A stretch of DNA of 64,000 bases from Wolbachia endosymbiont (group B) of Protocalliphora azurea (GCF_947251865.1 NZ_OX366394.1:1302001-1366000); one strand, 5' to 3'; positions 28,014 to 37,918 are shown, counted from the stretch's first letter. Notes: generated by a model not told the origin, from the letters alone. Numbers and translations: made by a program.

Positions 28014-28639
28014 TCAAGTTATAGTTAAGCCTATATTCAGTGAATTACTTTCACAAGTGCAATTGATTTTAGTGTTATACTGTTCTAACAGTAAAGAAGT
28101 CATATAGATAATAATGTCTTTTGTATCCAAACGAATATCATTTTTTTTTGTTAATTTGCTCACTAATAATGTACTTATTGATTTATGTTCATTTACTACT
28201 TTTATAGTGAGTAGTGTTTTATCTTCTGTTTTAGTCAGTAAAATAGACACTAATTCAATTTGTGCCACTGCACTGATTATAGTTATCACCATATTGGAAA
28301 TTATCTTATTTATTTTTTCAATTAAGTTTTCTGTAGGACATTCACTTACTCTCCACTGAAGCTTTACTTTTTTTTTAATAAATAATTTTCTATATTGGAT
28401 TTAGTCTTAACAAAGCTGCAATTATCTGATGAATGAGAATACGCTTGCTTCATAACTTTATATTTATATATTAAATCATCGGAGCTTTCTTTAAGCAATG
28501 ACAATGCTTCGTTTTGCATATTAGGGTTGTTTTCTTCAAGCTCTTCCAATCCACCCACTATTCCTTGCATAGAACTAGCAAAATCATGAAGAATTCGTCC
28601 TGATAGGCACTCTGTTATTAACATTATGTTTTTATTCAT
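28014..28639 (-). pseudogene. chpT: Histidine phosphotransferase ChpT, frameshifted at a run of nine A
   Basis: The first part (28639-28364, 91 residues) has the phosphotransfer helix with His18: SGRILHDFASSMQGIVGGLEEL. It ends in a stop right after nine A residues (plus-strand T run 28368-28376). The second part continues in the other frame with VKLQWRVSECP, through an HATPase-like domain (IELVSILLTKTEDKTLLTI), to 28014. One extra A would join them into ~207 residues, normal for ChpT. ChpT relays phosphate from CckA to CtrA/CpdR in alphaproteobacteria. It may be a pseudogene, be rescued by polymerase slippage on the A tract, or reflect a sequencing error. Confidence 0.75.
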
Positions 28640-28776
28640 CGGATAAAAGTATAAATGATTTAAGTTAACCCTATATTGGTAGGCATGTAGTAGTCAATTT
28701 AAGAGAAAGTTTCGTTGCGCTTTTTGTGTCAAAGCATTAATGTAGTATTAATAATTATAAGATTTGTGAAGGCGTT

Positions 28777-29814
28777 ATGAATACTTATGCTAAATCTGGA
28801 ATAGACCTTAAACTATATAATGAACTAATAAAAAAAGTTAAACCTATTATTGAAAAGACTAAAGGAGAAGAAGTAATTAGTGAAGTAGGATCATTTTCTG
28901 CATTGTTTGACTTTTCTTCGCTGAGTAAGAAATACGACCATCCAGTACTTGTTTCCTCAACTGATGGAGTGGGCACAAAACTATTAATAGCTCAAGAGGT
29001 GAATAAGCATGATACTATAGGTATAGACTTAGTTGCAATGTGTGTAAATGATCTACTTGCACAAGGAGCAACACCTTTATTTTTCCTTGATTACTTTGCA
29101 ACAGGCGTTTTAAACAAAAACGTTTTATTGTCTGTAATCCAGGGCATTGCAGAAGGGTGCAAGGAATCTAAAATAGCATTAGTTGGTGGAGAAACTGCAG
29201 AAATGCCTGGAATGTATGGTAACAATCACTATGACCTTGCAGGGTTTGTGGTTGGTGTTGTTGATCGAAAGCAAATTCTTCCAAATTGTAGTATAATGAA
29301 AGCAGGTGACTGTGTAGTTGGTTTAGAATCAAATGGAATTCACTCAAATGGATTTTCTTTGGTGCGCCATATTTTTAAAAGCTTAGATATAAATTATAAT
29401 GATATATCTCCATGGAATAATAAATCTTGGGGTGAAATATTACTTAAGCCAACAAAGATATATGTTGATTCTTTGTTGCCTATTATGCCAAAGGTAAAAG
29501 GCATTGCGCATATAACAGGTGGCGGGTTAATAGACAATATTCCAAGAATTCTCTCAGGAAATTTATTTGTAGACATAAATATTAATTCTTGGAAATGGCC
29601 AGATATATTTTTATGGCTGAAAGAAGAAGGCAAAATAGAAAAGAGAGAAATGTTAAAAACATTTAATTGCGGCATAGGTATAGTACTGATTGTAGATCCC
29701 GATAATATGAAGGATGTGGAAAGCCATTTCCAAAAGCGTGGAGAAAAAATTGAGATTATTGGAAAACTTGATGAAGCATGTCAGCCTCCACTTGATAGAG
29801 TAGTATTTAGTTAG
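28777..29814 (+). CDS. purM: Phosphoribosylformylglycinamidine cyclo-ligase
   Basis: A 345-residue AIR synthetase. Motifs: SSTDGVGTKLLIA, VAMCVNDLLAQGATPLFFLDY, ALVGGETAEMPGMY, SNGIHSNGFSLVR and HITGGGLIDNIPRIL. It catalyses the fifth step of purine synthesis with ATP. It overlaps purC, another purine gene, by 4 nt in convergent orientation. AAGG lies 6 nt upstream of the ATG. Confidence 0.97.
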   Translation: MNTYAKSGIDLKLYNELIKKVKPIIEKTKGEEVISEVGSFSALFDFSSLSKKYDHPVLVSSTDGVGTKLLIAQEVNKHDTIGIDLVAMCVNDLLAQGATPLFFLDYFATGVLNKNVLLSVIQGIAEGCKESKIALVGGETAEMPGMYGNNHYDLAGFVVGVVDRKQILPNCSIMKAGDCVVGLESNGIHSNGFSLVRHIFKSLDINYNDISPWNNKSWGEILLKPTKIYVDSLLPIMPKVKGIAHITGGGLIDNIPRILSGNLFVDININSWKWPDIFLWLKEEGKIEKREMLKTFNCGIGIVLIVDPDNMKDVESHFQKRGEKIEIIGKLDEACQPPLDRVVFS

Positions 29815-30533
29815 TCTAACTTTACCGACAGTCTTTTTGCAACTTCTGAGTATGCTTCCTTTAAGTTTCCTAGATTTAAACGGAAAACATCTTTGTCTAG
29901 CTTTTTATGAGTATTTTTATCCCATAGCCTACAATTATCAGGGCTGATTTCATCGGCTAAAATGATTTTAGTGCTGTTGTTTATCAATTTGCCAAATTCT
30001 AACTTGAGATCAACTAAATATATATTTGCATTTGAAAATAGGTCGACTAAGATTTTGTTGATCTTTAAAGTTGTAGTTTTAACTTCTTCCATTTCTTTAT
30101 GGGATAACCAACCAAAATATAATATGTGATTTTCATTCACCATTGGGTCGGCTAGGTCATCATTTTTGTAAAAAAACTCGATTATAGGAGATGTAAGTGC
30201 CTCACCTTCTTTGATATTAAAACGTTTGCAAAAGCTGCCAGCTGCAATGTTTCTAACCACTACCTCAAGAGGTATTATCTTGAGCTTTTTGACTAGCTGT
30301 TCTCTTTCGTTTAGAGTGTTTATAAAGTGCGTGCTAATTCCTGCTTCTTCAAGCTTTTCCATGATAAAAGCACTAACATGATTATTAATTATTCCTTTGC
30401 CCTCAATAATTTCATATTTTTCCTTGTTGAACGCTGTAACATCATCTTTAAAGTACTGTATAACAGTTGATGAGTCTTCAGTTTCAATAATGACTTTGGC
30501 TTTACCTTCGTATATCGTTTTATTCAGTGACAT
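29811..30533 (-). CDS. purC: SAICAR synthetase
   Basis: A 240-residue enzyme starting TIYEGKAKVIIETED, with the family's FKDDVTAFN, PLEVVVRNIAAGSFCKRF, LVDLKLEFGK and LADEISPDNCRLWD. It joins CAIR and aspartate in purine synthesis. It is convergent with purM and shares 4 nt with it at the 3' end. Length is normal. Confidence 0.97.
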   Translation of the reverse strand: MSLNKTIYEGKAKVIIETEDSSTVIQYFKDDVTAFNKEKYEIIEGKGIINNHVSAFIMEKLEEAGISTHFINTLNEREQLVKKLKIIPLEVVVRNIAAGSFCKRFNIKEGEALTSPIIEFFYKNDDLADPMVNENHILYFGWLSHKEMEEVKTTTLKINKILVDLFSNANIYLVDLKLEFGKLINNSTKIILADEISPDNCRLWDKNTHKKLDKDVFRLNLGNLKEAYSEVAKRLSVKLD

Positions 30534-30598
30534 GATTAATTTAGCTGTATACTATAAGATAATATCAAATTGCTGCTTAGTTTACTACAAATTTGCTA

Positions 30599-31297
30599 AT
30601 GACGTTTAGTGTTACAATATTAACCATATTTCCAGAAATGTTCCCCGGGTTTTTGAACTATTCTCTTGCCGGAAAAGCGTTGGAAAAAAAAATATGGAAT
30701 CTTGAAATAGTAAATATTCGTTCTTTTGCTAAAGATAAACATTCAACTGTGGATGATGTTCCATATGGAGGTGGAGCAGGGATGGTTATGCGCCCAGATG
30801 TGATTGGTAATGCAGTTGATAATGTGCTTTCTGCTCATAAAAATACTAGATTTATTTATATGACTCCATCTGGTACAAAATTTAATCAGAGAATTGCGAA
30901 GGAGTTAACAGAAATTCCTCATGTAACAATATTGTGTGGTCGATTTGAAGGTGTTGACCAAAGAGTAATTGATGTGTATACTCCTTATGAGTTAAGTATT
31001 GGAGATTATATACTTTCGGGAGGTGAGCCAGCTGCGATGGTGGTTCTTGATGCATGTATTAGGCTTCTTCCAGGTGTAGTAAATAATTTCGATAGCGTTG
31101 CTGAAGAAAGTTTTAGTTATAGTGGTGGTATACTTGAATATCCTCAATATACTAGACCTGAGCAGTGGAGTAGGTACAAAGTTCCTGAGGTTCTGTTGTC
31201 TGGCAATCACAGAAAAATAAGTGATTGGAGAAGGGAACAGTCATATGTTAGAACAAAGGAACGTCGACCTGAATTGTTGAATGGAGATGATAAATGA
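30599..31297 (+). CDS. trmD: tRNA (guanine-N1)-methyltransferase
   Basis: A 232-residue SPOUT methyltransferase starting [18 protein letters not shown]; the frame is also open to a TTG at 30593. Key segments: [27 protein letters not shown] and the knot [17 protein letters not shown]. It methylates G37 of tRNAs. Its stop overlaps the rplS start (ATGA), the usual trmD-rplS pair. Confidence 0.96.
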   Translation: MTFSVTILTIFPEMFPGFLNYSLAGKALEKKIWNLEIVNIRSFAKDKHSTVDDVPYGGGAGMVMRPDVIGNAVDNVLSAHKNTRFIYMTPSGTKFNQRIAKELTEIPHVTILCGRFEGVDQRVIDVYTPYELSIGDYILSGGEPAAMVVLDACIRLLPGVVNNFDSVAEESFSYSGGILEYPQYTRPEQWSRYKVPEVLLSGNHRKISDWRREQSYVRTKERRPELLNGDDK

Positions 31298-31671
31298 CGA
31301 ACTTACTTGAAAAATTTAACGAACAACAAATACAAAGGTTAGCCAAAGAGATGCCAGCTTTTTGTCCTGGCGATGATTTGAAGGTCACTTTTAAGGTAGT
31401 TGATAGTACGGGTGAGCGTATACAGATATTTGAGGGCGTATGTATATCAAAAAGAAATCGTGGATTACACTCTTCTTTTTCAGTTAGAAAGGTAAGTCAT
31501 GGAGAAAGTATAGTATCACAATTTTTTGTTTACTCTCCTGCATTAATTTCAGTACAAGTGATGAGAAAGGGAAAGGTCCGTAGAGCAAAATTATATTATC
31601 TGTGCAAGCTATTTGGGAAAGCTGCAAGGATCAAAGAACGTACTACTTATGTTAAAAAAAAATCTAAGTAG
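31294..31671 (+). CDS. rplS: 50S ribosomal protein L19
   Basis: A 125-residue L19 with [35 protein letters not shown] and the [11 protein letters not shown] segment, ending in a basic region that includes [19 protein letters not shown]. It sits at the subunit interface. It is translationally coupled to trmD through a 4-nt overlap. Confidence 0.97.
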   Translation: MTNLLEKFNEQQIQRLAKEMPAFCPGDDLKVTFKVVDSTGERIQIFEGVCISKRNRGLHSSFSVRKVSHGESIVSQFFVYSPALISVQVMRKGKVRRAKLYYLCKLFGKAARIKERTTYVKKKSK

Positions 31672-31763
31672 ATACAATAGGGAGTGATGTCAATTGTATC
31701 ATCTCAAAACTCTCTCTTATTATCCCAGTGTGTGGCGCACAACTGTACTTTCCCTCCTGCTGT

Positions 31764-31881
31764 GGTGTCATCCCAATGTTTGACACTGGGATCCAGATTC
31801 TCCTTTTGGTTTGTGCTTTCATGGAAAATATAAAAATTATTTGCAGGCAAAGCCTGTTAGATCTCAGTTCAAGCACTGGAA
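31764..31881. repeat. Palindromic repeat, degraded right arm
   Basis: The left arm ggtgtcatcccaatgtttga... (31764-31796) is well kept; the right arm (about 31860-31881, gatctcagttcaagcactgg) has diverged. It belongs to the same family as the copies at 907, 17761 and 45333 and fills most of the rplS-pstA gap. Confidence 0.7.
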
Positions 31882-31923
31882 AAAGGGGAAAGTCTTTTCA
31901 AATCCTCATGTAAAGAAAAGTAA

Positions 31924-33177
31924 ATGGGTATAATAAAGAAAAACTTTCTTAAGTTACTTCAATCTAAGCGCGTACATGCTCGTGTAAAAAGAAAAAATAA
32001 AAAGAACAACATTTTATGCTTTTGCTCTTTTACAGCACTGATTGTCTCAATTGGGTGTCCTATATGTATATTACTAAGTATATTAGTTAACTCTTACAGT
32101 GCTTTAACAGTAACGAAAATTTTATTACCAGTTGAAATAAATGCTGATCTTATTTTAACTAATAATCCTGGTGATTTACGATATAAGTCCATTGGCTTAC
32201 TCAACAATTCTTTACGTAAGGTGTTTGAAGGAACTAATTTTAAAGACGGTGACGAAATTTTAAGTCGTAATTCTTACAAAGAACTAGAGAAATTTTTTCA
32301 TAAGAAAGTAAAAGATAGTGGTGAATATGAGATCTGGTTTACCGCGTCAAGTATAATTAATTCAATAAATAAATATAAACATTTGAATGATCATTATGCT
32401 AAATTACTTGATTGGTTAAAAGAGAAGGGAAGAGTAAGAAAATTTTTTAATAAGTCTCTGTTTCTTAAGTCTGATTCTTGTGAGCCTGAGAATGCAGGGA
32501 TTTTAGGGGCATTTATCGGTTCATTAATGACAATTATAGTATGCTTAGCGTTGGCATTGCCAATAGGAATTATGTCAGGTATCTGTCTTTATGAATTTAT
32601 GCCTAGAAATAGGCTAATAACCAGTATTGTAGAAATTAGCATGAATAACCTTGCTGCAGTGCCTTCGATAATATTTGGTGTGGTAGGACTGACTCTCTAC
32701 TTGGGCATATTTGGTTTACCCCGTTCTTCACCGCTTGTTGGCGGGATGACTCTTTCATTTATGATGCTGCCTAATATTATTATTGCAACAAAAAATGCCT
32801 TTACAAACGTTCCTATTGCAATAAAAGATGCAGCGTTTGCGCTAGGTGCACCTCACATCAAGGTGATATTGGATCACTCTTTACCGATTGCGTTGCCACG
32901 GATAATACATGGTGCAGTGCTTGCAATTGCAAGGATTTTAGGCGAATCTTCCCCTTTACTTATGATAGGCATGGTAGCATTTATTGCTGATACACCTACA
33001 TCCTTCTTCGATCCGGCAACTGTTTTACCTGTACAAATATACATATGGTCAAGTAGTCCTGAAATTGCATTTATTGAGCTTGCTGCCATTGCAATTATAG
33101 CTTTATTGTTAATGCTATTTGCTTTGAATTTAATAGCAAATTTTGTAAAAAGAAAGTTCGAGTTTTTTGATTCATGA
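31924..33177 (+). CDS. pstA: Phosphate ABC transporter permease PstA
   Basis: A 417-residue membrane protein. One N-terminal membrane segment is followed by a ~130-residue extra-membrane domain (residues ~55-180, DUF3333-like), as in alphaproteobacterial PstA, then five membrane segments with the permease loop (GAFIGSLMTII ... EISMNNLAAVPSIIFGVVGLTLYLG; KDAAFALGAPHIKVI). It imports phosphate with PstB/PstC, which are not in the window. purQ overlaps its end by 4 nt. Confidence 0.92.
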   Translation: MGIIKKNFLKLLQSKRVHARVKRKNKKNNILCFCSFTALIVSIGCPICILLSILVNSYSALTVTKILLPVEINADLILTNNPGDLRYKSIGLLNNSLRKVFEGTNFKDGDEILSRNSYKELEKFFHKKVKDSGEYEIWFTASSIINSINKYKHLNDHYAKLLDWLKEKGRVRKFFNKSLFLKSDSCEPENAGILGAFIGSLMTIIVCLALALPIGIMSGICLYEFMPRNRLITSIVEISMNNLAAVPSIIFGVVGLTLYLGIFGLPRSSPLVGGMTLSFMMLPNIIIATKNAFTNVPIAIKDAAFALGAPHIKVILDHSLPIALPRIIHGAVLAIARILGESSPLLMIGMVAFIADTPTSFFDPATVLPVQIYIWSSSPEIAFIELAAIAIIALLLMLFALNLIANFVKRKFEFFDS

Positions 33178-33971
33178 AAATTACAATCCTATCTGGTTAT
33201 GGCTTAAATTGCGAAAAAGAAACTGCATTTGCATTTATGGAATGTAGCAGAAAGCTTGGTATTAATAATATTGAAGTAAAAATCGTTCACATTAATGATA
33301 TTATAGATAATCCAAGTGAACTGAAATTAAGCAATATACTTGCAATTCCAGGAGGTTTTTCCTATGGTGATGACACTGGTGCTGGTAATGCGTTTGCTTT
33401 GCGTATAAAAAACAACTTGTTAGACGAATTTCAAAATTTCTTATCTCAGGATAAGCTTATTATAGGGATATGTAATGGTTGCCAGATATTAGTAAAGTTA
33501 GTTCCAGAATTCTCTAATCTAGCTTTAACCTCTAATGATATAGGTAATTACCAATGTCGTTGGATTAGAGTGAGAGTTAATCCGCAGAGTAATTCTGTTT
33601 GGCTACGGGGCCTGAGTGAACTATATCTCCCTATTGCTCATGGGGAAGGCAAATTTTTTATGGATCAAGATACTTTGAATCAATTGATTGAAAATAATTC
33701 CGTTGCACTGCGTTACGTTGATGAAAATGGTGACTATGCAAATTTACAATTTCCTTACAATCCAAACGGATCTATATACGACCTGGCAGCTTTGTCAGAC
33801 AAAAGTGGTAGAGTTTTAGCTTTAATGCCTCACCCAGAGAGAGGAATATTTTTTACTCAGCAGGACAACTGGCCTCTTGAAAAAGAAAAATGTAAACGTT
33901 CAGGAGTGGCTATGCCAAAATATGGTGATGGAATGCTCATATTTGAGAATGCACTAAAATATTTTGCGTAA
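33174..33971 (+). CDS. purQ: Phosphoribosylformylglycinamidine synthase, glutaminase subunit
   Basis: A 265-residue class I glutamine amidotransferase. The oxyanion/nucleophile segments are AIPGGFSYGDDTGAGN and IGICNGCQILVKL (catalytic Cys in CNGC), and the His-Glu pair is LMPHPERG. It provides ammonia for FGAM synthesis with PurL. It overlaps pstA by 4 nt, an unusual pairing of phosphate uptake with purine synthesis. Confidence 0.95.
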   Translation: MKITILSGYGLNCEKETAFAFMECSRKLGINNIEVKIVHINDIIDNPSELKLSNILAIPGGFSYGDDTGAGNAFALRIKNNLLDEFQNFLSQDKLIIGICNGCQILVKLVPEFSNLALTSNDIGNYQCRWIRVRVNPQSNSVWLRGLSELYLPIAHGEGKFFMDQDTLNQLIENNSVALRYVDENGDYANLQFPYNPNGSIYDLAALSDKSGRVLALMPHPERGIFFTQQDNWPLEKEKCKRSGVAMPKYGDGMLIFENALKYFA

Positions 33972-34077
33972 GTATTACAATACATTACATACAACAAGTT
34001 TTTAAACCATAAAAAGTTACTTGATCAGGATGACAATAAATCTTTATTTTTGATCTGCAGAGTAGCTTTCTCTAACG

Positions 34078-34671
34078 TTAGGGATATAATTGTTCCACTT
34101 TCCAATTGCTTTTCTCAACAAGAGTATATCTAAATCTAGTGTGTCTCCTATATTCACCTTCTTGCCAAAATTCAATTACCTTTGGGATTACGCAAAATCC
34201 CACCCAAAAGTCAGGACGAGAAACTTGTGTATTGTGAAATTCTTTCTCTTTCAATTCTATAGCCTGCTCAAAATCTTGCCAATTTTTCAGAACTCTTGAT
34301 TGTTTTGAGCACCACGCGCTAATTTGACTATCGCGTGCTCGAGAGGAGAAATATTCGTCAGCCTTTTTGCCGCTTAGAAGCCTAACTTCTCCTTCAATTC
34401 GTACTTGTCTAGAAAATTCTGTCCAATGAAATACGAGTGCAGCTTTGGGGTTCTCAGTCAATTCTTTTCCTTTTCTACTGTTTGCGTTAGTGAAGAACAC
34501 AAAACCTTCTTTACTATACTCCTTTAGTAATACCACTCTTGCAGATGGAATGCAGTCTTTGCTACACGTTGCTAGCGTCATTGCAGTTGGCTCCTTACAC
34601 GGAGAATTAAGTACTTCTTGATACCACTTTGAAAACAAATCAAAAGGATCTTTTTCAGGTAAGAGTGTCAT
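34078..34671 (-). CDS. pdxH: Pyridoxamine 5'-phosphate oxidase
   Basis: A 197-residue FMN enzyme that forms pyridoxal phosphate. Motifs: MTLATCSKDCIPSARVVLLKEY, FFTNANSRKGKELTENPKAALVFHW, QVRIEGEVRLL and the C-terminal FWQEGEYRRHTRFRYTL. The ATG at 34671 is preferred over a TTG two codons upstream. It follows mutM on the same strand with a 15-nt gap. Confidence 0.96.
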   Translation of the reverse strand: MTLLPEKDPFDLFSKWYQEVLNSPCKEPTAMTLATCSKDCIPSARVVLLKEYSKEGFVFFTNANSRKGKELTENPKAALVFHWTEFSRQVRIEGEVRLLSGKKADEYFSSRARDSQISAWCSKQSRVLKNWQDFEQAIELKEKEFHNTQVSRPDFWVGFCVIPKVIEFWQEGEYRRHTRFRYTLVEKSNWKVEQLYP

Positions 34672-34686
34672 ATGCAAAAATAAAAT

Positions 34687-35502
34687 TTAATTCTGACATG
34701 CATTGCAAAAATAAGTGCTACGACCATTTTGTCGTATAAGTGTTATGATATTGTTGCAGATTCTGCAAGGTTTTTGCACTTTACCATATACGTAAAAGTT
34801 ATTTTGAAAGTATCCAGCAGATCCAGATGGCTGTGCATAATCTTTCAGTGTTGAACCACCAGCAGCAATTGCATCACTCAGAGTATTTTTTATTTCGATA
34901 GCAAGTTTTTCGCACTCTATATATGTTAAATCTTGTGCTAGCCTAAGTGGTGATATGCGAGCTCTAAATAAGCTCTCAGAAGCATATATGTTACCTACGC
35001 CAACTATTAGCTTATTATTCATTAATACTGATTTGATATTTGCTTTTCTGCTCTGTAGCAACTTCTGTAAATAATTTCCATTAAATTCATCTGTGAGGGG
35101 TTCTATTCCTAGGTTATTAAAAAAATTTAGTTCTTGCTCTCTGTTTAAAACAATCACTAATCCAAACCTTCTTGGGTCATTAAAGATTAGTGAAGTGTTG
35201 TCAGAAAATAAGAATATCACATGATCATGTTTGTTCTGTGCTTGATTGTCTTCAGCATATATAAGCTTTCCGCTCATGCCGAGGTGTATGATTACAGCCA
35301 TACTAGCATCTATATTCGAGATTATATATTTACCTCTACGCTTGATATCATTTATAACTTTGCCCTTTAGCAAATCATCAATATTCTTCGTTATTGGTAC
35401 ACGCAAATTCCAATTATTGACTGTAACATTGCTTATTTTCTTATTTTTGATTTTATCAAATAAGAAGTTAGAGATGACTTCCACTTCTGGGAGTTCTGGC
35501 AT
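34687..35502 (-). CDS. mutM: Formamidopyrimidine-DNA glycosylase
   Basis: A 271-residue Fpg with the catalytic N terminus MPELPEVEV, IHLGMSGKLIY, FNDPRRFGLV, VGNIYASESLFRA and a complete C-terminal four-Cys zinc finger (CRIC ... CNAC). It removes 8-oxoguanine. The ATG follows a strong GGAGG with 5-nt spacing. It forms a short minus-strand run with pdxH and the small gene upstream. Confidence 0.97.
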   Translation of the reverse strand: MPELPEVEVISNFLFDKIKNKKISNVTVNNWNLRVPITKNIDDLLKGKVINDIKRRGKYIISNIDASMAVIIHLGMSGKLIYAEDNQAQNKHDHVIFLFSDNTSLIFNDPRRFGLVIVLNREQELNFFNNLGIEPLTDEFNGNYLQKLLQSRKANIKSVLMNNKLIVGVGNIYASESLFRARISPLRLAQDLTYIECEKLAIEIKNTLSDAIAAGGSTLKDYAQPSGSAGYFQNNFYVYGKVQKPCRICNNIITLIRQNGRSTYFCNACQN

Positions 35503-35519
35503 GATACCTCCTTCAAAAC

Positions 35520-35747
35520 TTAAGTTTCTGATGGTAATTTTGTTGTTAAAGCTTCCTCAAATACGTTTGGGTATTCTGCAGCGCTTTCTCCTAAAAATTC
35601 CTCACCACAAACAAATTTTGGAAGGGGTCTGCTTTGTCTACTCTGTTGCTGTTTTTTTCTTTTTAGAATATTTTGCTTTAAAGCTTTTGCCAATCTTTTT
35701 CTCTCTTCTTCTTTTTCCTTATTTTTTTTCATGTTATTCATTATCAT
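35520..35747 (-). CDS. Small basic hypothetical protein
   Basis: A 75-residue protein with a strongly charged N-terminal half (NKEKEEERKRLAKALKQNIL, then KRKKQQQSR), predicted helical, and a C-terminal half LPKFVCGEEFLGESAAEYPN that looks ordered. I do not recognise the family. It lies 17 nt upstream of mutM on the same strand and is divergent from tRNA-Thr. Confidence 0.62.
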   Translation of the reverse strand: MIMNNMKKNKEKEEERKRLAKALKQNILKRKKQQQSRQSRPLPKFVCGEEFLGESAAEYPNVFEEALTTKLPSET

Positions 35748-35760
35748 AATACGTGAACTT

Positions 35761-35833
35761 GCCGTTGTAGCTCAGGTGGTAGAGTACGTCATTGGTAATG
35801 ACGAGGTCCCAAGTTCGAATCTTGGTAACGGCA
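35761..35833 (+). tRNA. tRNA-Thr (anticodon GGT)
   Basis: A 73-nt cloverleaf: acceptor GCCGTTG / TAACGGC (last pair G-T), D stem GCTC/GAGT, anticodon stem CGTCA/TGACG with loop TTGGTAA giving GGT, T arm CCAAG-TTCGAAT-CTTGG, discriminator A. CCA is not encoded. It marks the left side of an accessory patch (35834-38590). Confidence 0.97.
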
Positions 35834-35974
35834 GTTTAGAGGACGATATTCATAAAGTCAATCCTCTAGATGCTAATTAGATTATAGAAAAACGTCTAGT
35901 AAATACCTTTTATACACTACCATTAAGCTGCTTTTTCAGTATTACTATTCAATAATACCTGCCGTAATTTTTCT

Positions 35975-36412
35975 TTAGAAAATCCATGCATTAAAAGAAA
36001 TTGTATAATCCTTTGCCAAAAATCCCTCACAATATACTGAAGGATTATTAAAACTTACGTTGGCAGGGTTAAACCTGTTACCATAACTTCCCCCACCACA
36101 AATATTTTCATAACAACACTGCTTACAATCGTCAGGCCTGTTTTCCATATCACTCAAAAAGTTATTAAAAAATTTATCTGATAAGAACTTAGCCCAACTA
36201 GTATTGCTGATGTTATATTCAACAAACTTATGAGGGACACATGTTCTCAAATCATCTAGTGGGCCGAGATTACCATTATTGGAAACACATATTAACGGTA
36301 ATACAAAAGGACTTCTTTTGCCAAATCCTTCAACTCTTGAATAATTACCGTAAAATAGCTCTAATGAAAAGTTATATAGAAATTTCTCTATCCTTTTTAT
36401 GATAGTTCTCAG
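35975..36412 (-). pseudogene. Radical SAM/SPASM maturase remnant (FxsB-like C-terminal part)
   Basis: The frame is open from 36412 to 35975 (145 codons) without an ATG; the only start is a TTG at 36250. The C-terminal SPASM ligands are clear: DDCKQCCYENICGGGSYGNR then FNNPSVYC, a pattern typical of FxsB-like peptide maturases. Upstream of it lies LPLICVSNNGNLGPLDDLRT, the usual segment before SPASM. The radical SAM core (CxxxCxxC) is absent. Such enzymes crosslink ribosomal peptides. The upstream end overlaps the next small ORF out of frame, so this is a decayed gene. Confidence 0.7.
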
Positions 36413-36626
36413 TCAGGTCTTCTTTTATCTTATCTGCCCAGCATATATTACCATGCCCTCCACCATCTCTATCAAACTGACAATGGCTATTGTGATTATT
36501 TCTACCATGAAAATTATCTGAAAGCTTTTCTATTCTTTTAAGTATGACACTACTACTAACTTGACCGATATTAGCGCTAAGAAGCTCTAATAATAAATCC
36601 ACTTGTTTTTCTTTATTGTTTACCAT
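36372..36626 (-). CDS. Small Cys/His/Gly-rich ORF, possible peptide precursor or fused enzyme fragment
   Basis: An 84-residue ORF. The first ~38 residues form an amphipathic helix-like leader (KQVDLLLELLSANIGQVSSS). A short Asn/His/Gly-rich stretch follows (HGRNNHNSHCQFDRDGGGHG), then WADKIKEDLTENYHKK. Two readings are possible. It may be a peptide precursor for the adjacent radical SAM enzyme. Or its last ~25 residues may be the frameshifted continuation of that enzyme, because WADKI...ENYHKK precedes the SPASM region as expected in the family. I cannot decide. It overlaps the enzyme remnant by 41 nt in another frame. Confidence 0.45.
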   Translation of the reverse strand: MVNNKEKQVDLLLELLSANIGQVSSSVILKRIEKLSDNFHGRNNHNSHCQFDRDGGGHGNICWADKIKEDLTENYHKKDREISI

Positions 36627-36691
36627 AATTATTTTGCCTTAAAATAGCAAAGTCTAGGTTTACTATAGCTTTTGTCAAGCATTTATCTGAG

Positions 36692-37918
36692 CTATTTATA
36701 TATTGGAATGCTACTCGTCATTTTATTTGCTTTCAAATGTATAACTTTCGGTATCTTGTTTTCAAGGACTTTTAACTTAATATTACCACTATTAAAGTCA
36801 ATACTATAACACTTTAGTTCTTGACCATCCTTGAGTCCCATATTATGGCAATCACTACCTAATTTAACCCCACGTATCTTTTGTAGCTCTAGACTTCTGG
36901 TTAAGTTAAAGCATATATCACTATACTTATCAGTATCTTGGAAAGTTAAATTTTTATTTAGTAATCTACTGGGTAATAGACTGAGAAGTATGCTAGAATC
37001 TCTTATAGAGGCTATGATGTCTTTTATAAGGGACTCTGGTAAGTAATGTTTTAAATGACTTGCAAATAAGTCAACATTAAAATTAACTTTCTTTGAAGTT
37101 ATTTCACTTATTATATTATTTATAGTAGTCAATAAGTTATACCTTCCATTACTAACCTCATTTAATTTCTCATCTATTATCATTGCAAGAATAAAACCTT
37201 TGTTATAACTCAACATGCTTATGTTTTGATCAAGTAAATGCTTTTGATTTGTTTTTTCGAAATCAATATTAGGTATTAAAGAATTAAAATACTCTTTTAA
37301 AGTAATATTAATTATTTTTAAGTACTCATCTTTATCAATAAGTTTCGTGTCAAGTAAGGTTTTCACTCCATAAAATTCCGTAAATCCTTCAAAAAACCAC
37401 TTATATTTTATTTCATTTTTCTTATCGTTGTCTTGCTCTATTATATGTCCTATATATCTGTGAATTAATTCATGTGATATCACTCTAGTATAATCTTTGA
37501 TATTTTTTTTTAAGCTTCCCTCAATAATTACATAGTCCTTTCCTGCAGCACCTGTAGTTCTACTAAGATTGGGATTATCAACAAGTACTATATTATACGG
37601 CTTACTTTCTAGTATGAATAAGTTATCTTGAGCTAAGATAATTTTATTAATAATATTTACAAGACTGATACTATTATGAGCATTGGTATAAAGCTTATTT
37701 CTTTTATCAAGATCAAAACTTCTAAAATTGTCAGTTCTAATAATTTTTTCTATATTATCAAAAGGTTTTCTAAAAGGTAAAAAATCAGGTGAGTTTTTTA
37801 AATGTGATGAAGAGTTATCTAAAGCAATAGCAGAATGCATATACTGAATGTATATAAGGAAAAAACAAATAATATAATTTAATAGACTGTGTACATTTTT
37901 AAGCTTAATGTTTGCCAT
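36692..37918 (-). CDS. Secreted M61-like metallopeptidase
   Basis: A 408-residue protein. The N-terminal signal sequence (LLNYIICFFLIYIQYMHSAIA) predicts export. The zinc site is visible in TRVISHELIHRYIGHI (HExxH) and WFFEGFTEFYGVKTLL supplies the third ligand in an EGFTxYY-like motif, as in the M61 glycyl aminopeptidase family. A C-terminal segment (NMGLKDGQELKCYSID) looks like a degenerate PDZ domain. It is shorter than typical M61 enzymes. It lies 65 nt upstream of the small ORF, on the same strand, and could process an exported peptide. The function is inferred from motifs only. Confidence 0.7.
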   Translation of the reverse strand: MANIKLKNVHSLLNYIICFFLIYIQYMHSAIALDNSSSHLKNSPDFLPFRKPFDNIEKIIRTDNFRSFDLDKRNKLYTNAHNSISLVNIINKIILAQDNLFILESKPYNIVLVDNPNLSRTTGAAGKDYVIIEGSLKKNIKDYTRVISHELIHRYIGHIIEQDNDKKNEIKYKWFFEGFTEFYGVKTLLDTKLIDKDEYLKIINITLKEYFNSLIPNIDFEKTNQKHLLDQNISMLSYNKGFILAMIIDEKLNEVSNGRYNLLTTINNIISEITSKKVNFNVDLFASHLKHYLPESLIKDIIASIRDSSILLSLLPSRLLNKNLTFQDTDKYSDICFNLTRSLELQKIRGVKLGSDCHNMGLKDGQELKCYSIDFNSGNIKLKVLENKIPKVIHLKANKMTSSIPIYK

